6,070 nucleotides of DNA. Origin: Sediminibacterium sp. (GTDB lineage: Bacteria > Bacteroidota > Bacteroidia > Chitinophagales > Chitinophagaceae). Shown piece after piece: positions 1 to 6,007 of this stretch. Each line of letters starts with the position of its first letter. Positions within the stretch are counted from its first letter, which is position 1. The position numbers and the translations under genes were made by a program. The notes beneath the pieces were generated by a model that was given only the letters and a program-made list of their open reading frames with translations, ran no database searches and was not told the DNA's origin. The stretch is from assembly GCA_023263235.1 (NCBI GenBank), contig JALQXE010000087.1, positions 1 to 6,070 of the forward strand, written 5' to 3'.

Positions 1-427
1 GTGAAAAAGCAAGAGTCGCTTTAACCAAAACCATTATTAGTAAAGCTAATTTCTTAATCATCTTACGACCTAAACGGTTTTTAGGTAACATACCTTTTAC
101 TGCTCTTTCCATAATTACTTCTGGACGACGCTTGATTAAATCTTCAGCAGCTTCTTCCTTTTTACCACCTGGGTAGCCAGAATAGTTTAAGTATTGTTTG
201 TCATGGAATTTGTTTCCAGTTAACAAAACCTTTTCTGCATTAATAATAATTACATAATCTCCGCAATCAACGTGTGGAGTGTAATATGCTTTGTTCTTTC
301 CGCGAAGAACAGCAGCAATTTTTGAAGCAATACGTCCTACGGTTTGATTAGTACCATCAACAATGTACCAGCCATGTTTAACGGTAGCCGCGTTGGCGTG
401 CTTCGTGGTGAAATGTAGTTTACTCAT
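1..427 (-). CDS. rplM: 50S ribosomal protein L13 (partial, 3' end off the left edge; abnormal C-terminus)
   Basis: L13 binds 23S rRNA early in assembly of the large ribosomal subunit. The frame opens with ATG at 427 and stays open for 142 codons to the window edge without a stop. Residues 1-127 are clear L13: VDGTNQTVGRIAS near 23-35, TPHVDCGDYVIIINAEKV at 50-67, NYSGYPGG at 81-88 and KGMLPKNRLGRKM at 111-123. Bacteroidota L13 is usually about 147-151 residues and continues after this point with a Y-x-G-x-x-H-P-H-x-A-Q type segment. Here residues 128-142 are instead a hydrophobic stretch (ALLIMVLVKATLAFS) without that motif, and neither other frame restores it, so a single indel does not explain it. 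The open end could be an assembly join or a truly divergent tail. In related genomes rpsI usually follows; it would lie beyond the edge. The identity of residues 1-127 is secure. Confidence 0.95.
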   Translation of the reverse strand, partial: MSKLHFTTKHANAATVKHGWYIVDGTNQTVGRIASKIAAVLRGKNKAYYTPHVDCGDYVIIINAEKVLLTGNKFHDKQYLNYSGYPGGKKEEAAEDLIKRRPEVIMERAVKGMLPKNRLGRKMIKKLALLIMVLVKATLAFS

Positions 428-491
428 AATTCTTTGTTTAAATGAGGCTGCGCTATCCCGCTAGCCATAAATAATTCCCCTTTTTGAAGGG
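428..491 (-). promoter_or_regulatory. rplM 5' leader with two hairpins, possible L13 autoregulatory leader
   Basis: The stretch between the predicted rplM transcription start and its ATG can fold into two local hairpins. The first, at the 5' end of the transcript, pairs 487-491 with 478-482 (CCCTT/AAGGG) around a CAAA loop. The second pairs 463-466 with 446-449 (GGCT/AGCC) and 459-461 with 450-452 (GCG/CGC), with one bulged A and a six-base loop. Leaders through which L13 represses its own operon are known in several bacteria, and I recall a candidate class proposed for Bacteroidia. Whether this one belongs to that class needs a covariance-model comparison. The pairing is seen directly; the regulatory role is inference. 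Confidence 0.45.
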
Positions 492-495
492 AGGG

Positions 496-525
496 CAAAG
501 GTAAGACGGGATTTTATGTTTTTAA
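496..525 (-). promoter_or_regulatory. Bacteroidota-type promoter for rplM
   Basis: On the minus strand TACCTTTG (503 down to 496) matches the -7 consensus TAnnTTTG exactly. A TTA at 525-523 lies 19 bases upstream, in the place of the usual TTG -33 element. Transcription would start near 490 and give a leader of about 63 bases. This is the best promoter match in the window and fits a highly expressed ribosomal protein gene. Confidence 0.65.
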
Positions 526-653
526 GGATTTTTAGCAGCTATTTTTAAATGCATCTTTATAAGTGATTGATTATCAATAATAATTTTGTATCAAAATAAT
601 AATGATGCTAAATAGTGACTGAAAATCAATGTGTTATAAAATAAATGTGATTT

Positions 654-661
654 TAAATTTG
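654..661 (+). promoter_or_regulatory. Candidate -7 promoter element for the amidohydrolase gene
   Basis: TAAATTTG matches the Bacteroidota -7 consensus TAnnTTTG and would start transcription near 667, about 60 bases before the ATG at 729. There is no good TTG at the usual -33 distance; a TTA at 634-636 is 17 bases away. A second -7 match, TAATTTTG at 581-588, lies further upstream and overlaps a short inverted repeat (583-597). The rest of the 301-bp gap between rplM and this gene is AT-rich and shows no gene or terminator. Confidence 0.35.
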
Positions 662-728
662 GGGATTATTGCGTGTTTTATAGTATATCTCCCCCTATTT
701 ACCCTTAATTTTAGGATTACTTATATAT

Positions 729-1895
729 ATGTATCAAAAATTCTCAGCAACCCAGCTTTTCACTGGTACCGAACTTTTACAAGACCAATTGGTGTTAATC
801 ACCACTAAAGATGGAACAGTTGAAGCCATCGTGGGTATCGAAGATGCGGGGGATAATATTCAAAGTTTTGATGGAATACTAACACCCGGATTTATTAATG
901 CGCATTGTCATTTAGAATTGTCGCACATGAAGGGTATGATTCCTGCACATACCGGCTTGCAAGAATTTGTAAAAAAAATTGTGTCCTTAAGAAAAGTGGA
1001 ACCTGATGCAATCCAAGAAGCCATAGTTAATGCCGAAAATGAAATGATGGCGAATGGGATTATTGCGGTAGGAGATATTAGCAACACCTTGGATACCCTT
1101 GCACAAAAAGCAAAACATAATTTAGCGTATTACACATTTGTGGAGTTATATGATTTAGATCCAACGCGCGCTGGCGATAAATTAAATGCGGGTATAGAAA
1201 TTCAAAAAACATTTGAACAAAATTGTGTTCGTGCTTCCCTTGTTCCACATGCGCCCTATTCAGTATCAAATGATTTATGGAAATTGTTGAGTACACATTT
1301 TGGTGCACATACCATTAGCATGCACAATCAAGAAACACCAGATGAGAATGATTTTTTTAGAACAAAAACAGGAAGTTTTTTAGGAATGTATGAAAGAACA
1401 AAAGTGTCACTTGATTTCTTCGAACCCACTGGACTAAGTTCGCTTCAATCAGTGTTACCAATTTTTAAAAATGCGAATACTAGTATTTTAGTACACAATA
1501 GTTTTACCAATGCCAATGATATTGCTTCAGTGAAAAAACAAATGCCCAATACTTTTTGGTGCTTGTGTCCCAACGCGAACCAATATATTGAGCAAACTAT
1601 GCCCCCTATTGAATTGCTAAGAACGGGCGCAGCGAATATTATTGTAGGAACGGATAGTTATGCAAGTAATTGGAGTTTGAATATATTAGATGAATTAAAA
1701 ACTATTCAACAACATCATCCGCAAATACCTTTAGAAGAAATGTTAGGATGGGCTACCATCAATGGCGCGCGCGCATTACAAATGGAAAAACATTTAGGAA
1801 GTTTTGAGACAGGTAAAAAACCAGGCATAGTGTTGATTGAAAATATATTTGGAGCACAAAATTTAAACGCCGCAAGCTCGAAAAGAATTCTATAA
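729..1895 (+). CDS. Metal-dependent amidohydrolase, possibly aminodeoxyfutalosine deaminase
   Basis: This is a complete 388-residue TIM-barrel hydrolase of the amidohydrolase superfamily, in the branch that holds cytosine, chlorotriazine and aminodeoxyfutalosine deaminases. The visible metal site is H59-C-H61 in [14 protein letters not shown]199 with E202 in MHNQE, and D309 in GTDSYASN. H256 (LVHN) and H174 (HAPYSVS) fit the other conserved histidines. A short N-terminal beta domain comes first, then TPGFINAH leads into the barrel. The branch and the [10 protein letters not shown] form suggest deamination of aminodeoxyfutalosine to futalosine in menaquinone synthesis, a route used by many Bacteroidota, but no other menaquinone gene is in the window, so the substrate is inferred. 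The protein should be cytoplasmic. The start has no Shine-Dalgarno, which is normal here. It is probably co-transcribed with the oxidoreductase gene 16 bp downstream. Confidence 0.85.
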   Translation: MYQKFSATQLFTGTELLQDQLVLITTKDGTVEAIVGIEDAGDNIQSFDGILTPGFINAHCHLELSHMKGMIPAHTGLQEFVKKIVSLRKVEPDAIQEAIVNAENEMMANGIIAVGDISNTLDTLAQKAKHNLAYYTFVELYDLDPTRAGDKLNAGIEIQKTFEQNCVRASLVPHAPYSVSNDLWKLLSTHFGAHTISMHNQETPDENDFFRTKTGSFLGMYERTKVSLDFFEPTGLSSLQSVLPIFKNANTSILVHNSFTNANDIASVKKQMPNTFWCLCPNANQYIEQTMPPIELLRTGAANIIVGTDSYASNWSLNILDELKTIQQHHPQIPLEEMLGWATINGARALQMEKHLGSFETGKKPGIVLIENIFGAQNLNAASSKRIL

Positions 1896-1911
1896 ATAAA
1901 GTTTATTCAAT

Positions 1912-3078
1912 ATGAAAAATTCAATAACTAGGGCTAAATTTTTACAAAAAACTACTTTAGCAACTGCTGCTGTTTTATTGAGTTCGATAGAAAGCTTTTC
2001 AAGAGCAGAACAAAAAATTATACGAGTTGCCATTATAGGATGTGGTAGTGTTAGCAACCGATATATTGTTCATTTACAAAGTTCTAACCTAATAAAAATA
2101 GTTAGCCTTTGTGATATAAAAGTTGAGCGTGCCATAGCACAAAATGAAAAATATAAAATCGGTGCCAAAACATACAATCATATTGACGCATTATTAAAAG
2201 GAGAAGCATTTGATTTAATGTTAACATTAACCGACATGCAAATGCACGGAGCCTTAAATAAAAAAGCGTTGGAGGCAGGTAAAAACGTATGGAGTGAAAA
2301 ACCTTTAGCAAATACCTATGCGGAGGGAAAACAATTAGTTGAATTTGCAAAAGCAAAAGGAGTGCGTATTTGGGGCGCACCTGCCGTAGTCACTAGTCCA
2401 CAATTTGAATTCATGAGCAACACCATTCAAGCTGGCAAACTTGGTAAATTAGCAAGTGCACATGGACAATATGGACATACTGGCCCCACCTGGTCTTCAT
2501 TTTTTTATGAACCCCTTGGCGGTAGTATGCCTGATTTGGGGGTATATAATATGGCAACTTTAACAGGGTTGTTAGGTCCGGCAAAATCGGTGATGGCAAT
2601 GACCAGTATTGTAAATCCCAAAAGAGAAATTGATGAGAAGGGAATTATTGAAGTTAAAGAGGAAGACAATGCACATATTTTATTAGAACACGCAAACGGT
2701 GTGATTAGTCATATCATGTGTGGTTTTAATTATTTTGATCCCTTTGGACATGAGGCAAAAAACCAAACCTTACACAGTATTCAAATTTTTGGCGACAAAG
2801 GAAATATGCGACTCATTGGATATGATTGGGAACCCAAAAGTGTAGTGTTAGATAATTCTTGGACCGAGCCGCCACAAGTGCATGCAACAGATGACAAGGG
2901 CTACCAGTGGCAGGAAGGTGCTACGCGCATTGCAGGAGCTATGTCTGCACAAATTGAACCACGCATACATGTGCTGCATTCACTTCATGTACTTGAAATT
3001 ATTGAAGCAGCAAGAAGGTCATCAAAAGAAGGAGTGAAAGTAAAATTGCAAAGTAGTTTTACTTGGCCCATGTTGTAA
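1912..3078 (+). CDS. Gfo/Idh/MocA family oxidoreductase with export-signal-like N-terminus
   Basis: This is a 388-residue NAD(P)-dependent dehydrogenase of the glucose-fructose oxidoreductase family, which usually oxidises or epimerises sugars and cyclitols. The Rossmann fold begins at VAIIGCGSVS (39-48, Gly43 and Gly45). The family EKP signature lies at 129-131, with the likely catalytic Lys130. The substrate-domain motif GGSMPDLGVYN (203-213) carries Asp208 and Tyr212, the Tyr variant typical of the glucose-fructose oxidoreductase branch. Residues 1-31 precede the fold and resemble a signal: TRAKFLQK, then a hydrophobic run near 15-24. This recalls the Tat signals common on such proteins in Bacteroidota, but the second arginine of the twin pair is replaced by Ala, so the export route is uncertain. 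It lies 16 bp after the amidohydrolase and is probably in its operon. The family call is firm; the substrate cannot be told from sequence. Confidence 0.9.
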   Translation: MKNSITRAKFLQKTTLATAAVLLSSIESFSRAEQKIIRVAIIGCGSVSNRYIVHLQSSNLIKIVSLCDIKVERAIAQNEKYKIGAKTYNHIDALLKGEAFDLMLTLTDMQMHGALNKKALEAGKNVWSEKPLANTYAEGKQLVEFAKAKGVRIWGAPAVVTSPQFEFMSNTIQAGKLGKLASAHGQYGHTGPTWSSFFYEPLGGSMPDLGVYNMATLTGLLGPAKSVMAMTSIVNPKREIDEKGIIEVKEEDNAHILLEHANGVISHIMCGFNYFDPFGHEAKNQTLHSIQIFGDKGNMRLIGYDWEPKSVVLDNSWTEPPQVHATDDKGYQWQEGATRIAGAMSAQIEPRIHVLHSLHVLEIIEAARRSSKEGVKVKLQSSFTWPML

Positions 3079-3108
3079 CCAAATAATTCGATGTAACTAT
3101 TTTATTGA

Positions 3109-3139
3109 TTGAGCTGTACAAAAGAATAGCGTAACTTAG
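3109..3139 (+). promoter_or_regulatory. Candidate promoter for the small membrane ORF
   Basis: TTG at 3109-3111 and TAACTTAG at 3132-3139 are 20 bases apart. The second matches TAnnTTTG except for one base. Transcription would start near 3145, about 13 bases before the ATG at 3158. No hairpin terminator for the upstream oxidoreductase gene is visible in 3079-3157, so read-through from that gene is also possible. Confidence 0.35.
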
Positions 3140-3157
3140 TAATACAATTTTAGCCTT

Positions 3158-3244
3158 ATGACCTTTCCAATTTTGTTTGGATTATTCGCAATCATTATTA
3201 TTATGTTTCGAAGACATTACCGAAACAGAAACAATAGAGACTAG
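3158..3244 (+). CDS. Putative 28-residue single-pass membrane microprotein
   Basis: I do not recognise this ORF. It starts with ATG at 3158 (an in-frame stop at 3140-3142 rules out an earlier start) and ends at TAG 3242-3244. After Met-Thr comes an uninterrupted hydrophobic run at residues 3-17 (FPILFGLFAIIIIMF), followed by a strongly basic tail, RRHYRNRNNRD. A hydrophobic segment followed directly by arginines is how small inner-membrane proteins look, and the basic tail would be expected in the cytoplasm. A plausible promoter lies just upstream. Its stop codon overlaps that of the convergent gene in the palindrome CTAG (3241-3244). An AT-rich sequence can produce such an ORF by chance, so coding status is uncertain; conservation in relatives would decide. 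Confidence 0.4.
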   Translation: MTFPILFGLFAIIIIMFRRHYRNRNNRD

Positions 3245-3987
3245 TGAAATTCACTTCCATATTCTTTCAAAATGGCACTGTCTAGTTTTTGACCATTTTG
3301 TTTTTGCTTTGCTAAATTATTATTAAGGTAACGATTACTATTTAATCCAAAAGAAACTAGATTTAATAATTCTTTTACAGCCTGTTTATTTTCTTGTAAA
3401 ATCGCATTTGCTTTTTGAGGTCTATTAAAACGCATAATGCCCGTACCTTGATGTATCAACATTTCATATGAGATGGCCGGCTCAAAAACGGCAGCCATTT
3501 TAAATCTTGCTTGCTCCAATGTTCGCTCACGAACATTTTCTAGTTTTTCCAATGCATCCAGCGAACGTTCATACTCTTGAATTCCAGAAATAATTTCAGG
3601 ATTTTTAATCATACGTAACCCACCGGCAGATTTAATTTGATCCAAGCCCACATGTGAGCTTTCAAAGGTAGCCCTTAAAGCAAGATTTCGAATATAATAG
3701 TAAACATCTTCGTTGGTAATTGTATTATCACTAATGGATTTAAATAAGGTATCCATGGCTTGCAGCCTTACCGTATTTTGATTCATCACATTATCAATGT
3801 TTTTTAAATCAAGTTGCAAATCCTCGTGCACATTTTTTAAATAAGAAATTTCACGATGCTTTTCAATTTGACGTTCTCTTAAGTTTTCGGCAAAAAAACC
3901 CAAGCTTACTGCCAAAAACAACATTAAAAATTCAGTGATATATTCTTTCCACTTTTTAGGGTGATGTGAATGATGATGTACTTCCAT
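3241..3987 (-). CDS. Membrane-anchored protein with His-rich N-terminus, unknown function
   Basis: The function of this 248-residue protein is unknown. The first ten residues contain a histidine cluster (HHHSHH, 4-9), then KKWKEY and one predicted membrane segment at about 17-33 (ITEFLMLFLAVSLGFFA). After it the sequence is charged and mostly helical, with coiled-coil-like stretches around 36-80 and 134-165. A segment at 115-140 (LDQIKSAGGLRMIKN and following) resembles one I recall in small membrane proteins of unknown function that are common in Bacteroidota (DUF6090-like); the family assignment is not certain. There are no catalytic motifs. The His cluster could bind metal ions, but that is inference. 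The gene follows recO on the same strand after 74 AT-rich bases in which I find no clear promoter, so it may be the last gene of the pheS-recO transcript. Its stop overlaps that of the convergent small ORF. Confidence 0.8.
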   Translation of the reverse strand: MEVHHHSHHPKKWKEYITEFLMLFLAVSLGFFAENLRERQIEKHREISYLKNVHEDLQLDLKNIDNVMNQNTVRLQAMDTLFKSISDNTITNEDVYYYIRNLALRATFESSHVGLDQIKSAGGLRMIKNPEIISGIQEYERSLDALEKLENVRERTLEQARFKMAAVFEPAISYEMLIHQGTGIMRFNRPQKANAILQENKQAVKELLNLVSFGLNSNRYLNNNLAKQKQNGQKLDSAILKEYGSEFH

Positions 3988-4061
3988 AAAGTAAATATTA
4001 TTAATAAATATAAAGAAATAATAAACTATTTAGAAATTATGAGTCCGGTAATAACAAAAAA

Positions 4062-4796
4062 CTAATGTAAGACTGCCTGTAAAATTGCTAATGATTTTAC
4101 TTCCTTAAACCCTTTGTAATGCCAGCTTAATGACAATTGAAATAGTTCTAATATTTTTTTTCTTTGTGCTCCGTTTAAACCAATATTTTCTAAATCATTG
4201 TAAAACTGAACTTGTAAAAAAGTACTAGCTGTTTGTGCTTCTTGTCCTTCTAAAAAATAAGGATGTAAGGGTTTTTCTTTTACAAATTGTCCCTCTTTTA
4301 CATCTAAAAACGAAGTGGCGTCAGAATAATTTCCTTGTAATCCAAAACCTAGGGTTTCACTTAAATGAATTAAAAAATAAATAGGCAAATTACTTGCTAG
4401 TGAAGCATCTCCCTTATCCAATTGCTTAAAAGTATCTTCAATTAAATAAAATAATTCGGGCTGAGGTTCAGGTTGCAAAGTTTGTTGTAGCACTTCTACA
4501 ATATAGGTGGCCACTGCATTACGGGTAACGTCAGAGTAAATATTTTGATAAATTGTATCCCAGTTTACATCCTTTACCATTTGCAATCCCTTCATAGGAC
4601 TATGGTACACTTCCATTTGCAAAATGGCAGCGGGTTGATAATACACTGCTTTATTGGACCCTTTCTTACTAGTGGTTCTTACTCCTTTTATAATATATTG
4701 TTGCAAACCAAAAAGCTCCGTATACGCCGTCATTATTAAACTCGTATCTCCGTACTTTGTTACGCGCAGTACAATCCCCTTGGTATTGTGTAGCAT
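4062..4796 (-). CDS. recO: DNA repair protein RecO
   Basis: RecO works with RecR (and RecF) to replace SSB with RecA on single-stranded DNA during gap repair, and it also anneals complementary strands. The 244-residue length is normal. The N-terminus, HNTKGIVLRVTKYGDTSLIMTAYTE, is the start of the RecO OB-fold (about 1-80); it is followed by the helical C-terminal domain, including an ETLGFGLQGNY segment near 167-177. The protein has no cysteine, so it lacks the Cys4 zinc site seen in some RecO proteins, such as that of Deinococcus. The ATG at 4796 lies 9 bp after the pheS stop, so the two genes are almost certainly translated from one mRNA. There is no sign of truncation. Confidence 0.93.
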   Translation of the reverse strand: MLHNTKGIVLRVTKYGDTSLIMTAYTELFGLQQYIIKGVRTTSKKGSNKAVYYQPAAILQMEVYHSPMKGLQMVKDVNWDTIYQNIYSDVTRNAVATYIVEVLQQTLQPEPQPELFYLIEDTFKQLDKGDASLASNLPIYFLIHLSETLGFGLQGNYSDATSFLDVKEGQFVKEKPLHPYFLEGQEAQTASTFLQVQFYNDLENIGLNGAQRKKILELFQLSLSWHYKGFKEVKSLAILQAVLH

Positions 4797-4805
4797 ATTT
4801 TTTTA

Positions 4806-5846
4806 TCAAACGCTTTTAAACTGTTCTAAAAAGCGAAGATCATTTTGAGAGTATAAACGCAAATCGTTTACTTGGTATTTTAATTGTGCGATTCTTTCAA
4901 CCCCCATACCAAACGCAAAGCCTGTATACTTTTCAGGATCAATGCCAAAGTTTTCTAACACTTTTGGATGCACCATTCCGGAACCTAAAATTTCAACCCA
5001 ACCGGTATGCTTACAAATATTACATCCTTTTCCTGCACAAATTTGACAACTTATATCCATCTCGGCACTTGGCTCCGTAAAAGGGAAATAGCTTGGGCGA
5101 AATCTTACTTTCACTTCTTTACCAAACATTTCTTGCACAAAAAAATACAAGGTTTGTTTTAAATCGGCGAAGCTTACATTTTCATCTATATACAATCCTT
5201 CTACTTGATGAAAAAAGCAATGTGCTCTTGCTGAAATAGTTTCATTACGGTATACGCGACCAGGACATATTACACGAATAGGTGGCTTTTGTGTTTCCAT
5301 CACACGCGCTTGCACACTTGATGTATGTGTTCTTAGCAGCCATGCTGAATTTTCTTCGGTAGCCGCTTGTACATAAAAAGTATCCTGCATATCACGTGCT
5401 GGATGATCCTCTGGTAAATTCATAGCACCAAAATTGTGCCAGTCATCTTCTACCTCTGGACCTTCTGCAACAGCAAATCCTAAACGCTTAAATATGGATA
5501 CCATTTGATTGCGCACCAAATTGAGTGGATGTCTTGTTCCAACAGCAACTGGATCGCCAGGTAAGGTAAAATCAAATTTAGCAGCACTTTGTTCACCACT
5601 GTCTCCCAAAGCATCTTGTAATTGCTGCATTTTTTCTTCTGCTACAATTTTAAAAGCATTTAATATTTGACCAAATTCTTTCTTCTGCTCATTAGGCACA
5701 TTTTTCATCTTCCCCATGATTTGTTTTACCAAACCCTTGGTTCCTAGGTATTTTATCCTGAATTGCTCTACCGCATCTGGGGTAGTTGCCACCGTAGCAG
5801 CGATTTCGGCCTTGATGGCTTCTATTTGTTGTAACAATTGCTCCAT
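4806..5846 (-). CDS. pheS: Phenylalanyl-tRNA synthetase alpha subunit
   Basis: PheS is the catalytic subunit of the cytoplasmic alpha2-beta2 enzyme that charges tRNA-Phe. The 346-residue length is normal. Residues 1-85 form the N-terminal coiled-coil arm that contacts tRNA. The class II catalytic core follows: motif 1 region at 123-157 (GFAVAEGPEVEDDWHNF), THTSSVQAR at 173-181, motif 2 at about 192-217 with CPGRVYRNE and HCFFHQVEG, and motif 3 at 309-330 with GFAFGMGVERIA. Ala311 in FAFGMG corresponds to the residue that controls the size of the phenylalanine pocket. A Cys4 cluster (C267, C270, C275, C278) sits in the core and probably binds zinc, as in a subset of bacterial PheS. pheT is not adjacent: recO follows 9 bp downstream, and a divergent gene lies upstream. 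The ATG at 5846 fits the normal family N-terminus. Confidence 0.97.
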   Translation of the reverse strand: MEQLLQQIEAIKAEIAATVATTPDAVEQFRIKYLGTKGLVKQIMGKMKNVPNEQKKEFGQILNAFKIVAEEKMQQLQDALGDSGEQSAAKFDFTLPGDPVAVGTRHPLNLVRNQMVSIFKRLGFAVAEGPEVEDDWHNFGAMNLPEDHPARDMQDTFYVQAATEENSAWLLRTHTSSVQARVMETQKPPIRVICPGRVYRNETISARAHCFFHQVEGLYIDENVSFADLKQTLYFFVQEMFGKEVKVRFRPSYFPFTEPSAEMDISCQICAGKGCNICKHTGWVEILGSGMVHPKVLENFGIDPEKYTGFAFGMGVERIAQLKYQVNDLRLYSQNDLRFLEQFKSV

Positions 5847-5859
5847 AGCACGAATATAA

Positions 5860-5882
5860 GCAAATCCACAGTGTGGATTTGC
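5860..5882. repeat. Perfect 23-bp palindrome just upstream of pheS
   Basis: An 11-base arm GCAAATCCACA (5860-5870) is followed by one central base and by its exact reverse complement (5872-5882). It ends 13 bases before the pheS ATG, so it would form a hairpin in the pheS leader if transcription starts upstream of it; as DNA it could be a dimeric protein operator. The right arm overlaps the first unit of the 33-bp tandem repeat (5874 onward), so the palindrome looks like a repeat end facing a short inverted copy of itself. There is no run of T after it on either strand, so it is not an intrinsic terminator. Confidence 0.75.
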
Positions 5883-5963
5883 GATGCAGGGGAAAAAGTT
5901 GGAGTGTGATTTTGCGATGCAGGGGAAAAAGTTGGGGTGGGGATTTGCGATGCAGGGGTAAAA
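5874..5963. repeat. 33-bp-period intergenic tandem repeat, about 2.7 copies
   Basis: Unit 1 (5874-5906) and unit 2 (5907-5939) match at 30 of 33 positions. Unit 3 (5940 onward) matches for about 24 bases and then diverges. The 12-base core GCGATGCAGGGG is identical in all three, starting at 5881, 5914 and 5947, exactly 33 bases apart. The core is followed by an A-rich run and, in units 1 and 2, by GTTGG. The array fills more than half of the 161-bp space between divergent pheS and the DUF4290 gene. I see no other copy of the core in the window. The period is a multiple of three, so one minus-strand frame stays open through it, but I do not believe this is coding. Confidence 0.9.
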
Positions 5964-5979
5964 TTAACCGTAAAAACCC

Positions 5980-5987
5980 TACATTTG
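5980..5987 (+). promoter_or_regulatory. Candidate -7 promoter element for the DUF4290 gene
   Basis: TACATTTG matches the TAnnTTTG consensus exactly. It would start transcription near 5993, about 15 bases before the ATG at 6008. The -33 position (5958-5960) reads GTA, not TTG, and falls in the last repeat unit, so repeat number or a repeat-binding protein could influence this promoter. No equally good promoter for pheS is visible on the other strand in this intergenic region. Confidence 0.45.
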
Positions 5988-6007
5988 TTATTCGGAAGAT
6001 TTAATAC

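Noticed and set aside
583..597. Inverted repeat ATTTTG-TAT-CAAAAT overlapping a second -7-like sequence upstream of the amidohydrolase
   Set aside because: Short, entirely AT-rich arms are expected often by chance in this composition, and the promoter match lacks a good -33 element at normal spacing. Too weak to call an operator.
661..694. GGGGA / TCCCC complementary segments in the amidohydrolase leader
   Set aside because: Only five pairs close a 24-base loop, and no further pairing supports them; not a riboswitch or terminator I can recognise.
4545..5080. Plus-strand frames of about 64 codons opposite recO and pheS
   Set aside because: They lie entirely antisense to firmly identified genes and have no family resemblance; they are frame shadows. 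The same holds for minus-strand frames inside 1078-1308, 2102-2380 and 2411-2599.
5861..5868. TGGATTTG on the minus strand as a -7 element for pheS
   Set aside because: It has one mismatch to TAnnTTTG, no TTG or similar at -33, and it sits inside the palindrome, so the match is explained by the repeat sequence. A second weak match, TAATTTTA at 5966-5959, also lacks a -33 element.
5860..5963. CRISPR array
   Set aside because: The 33-base period is pure tandem repeat without unique spacers between repeats, and no cas gene is present.
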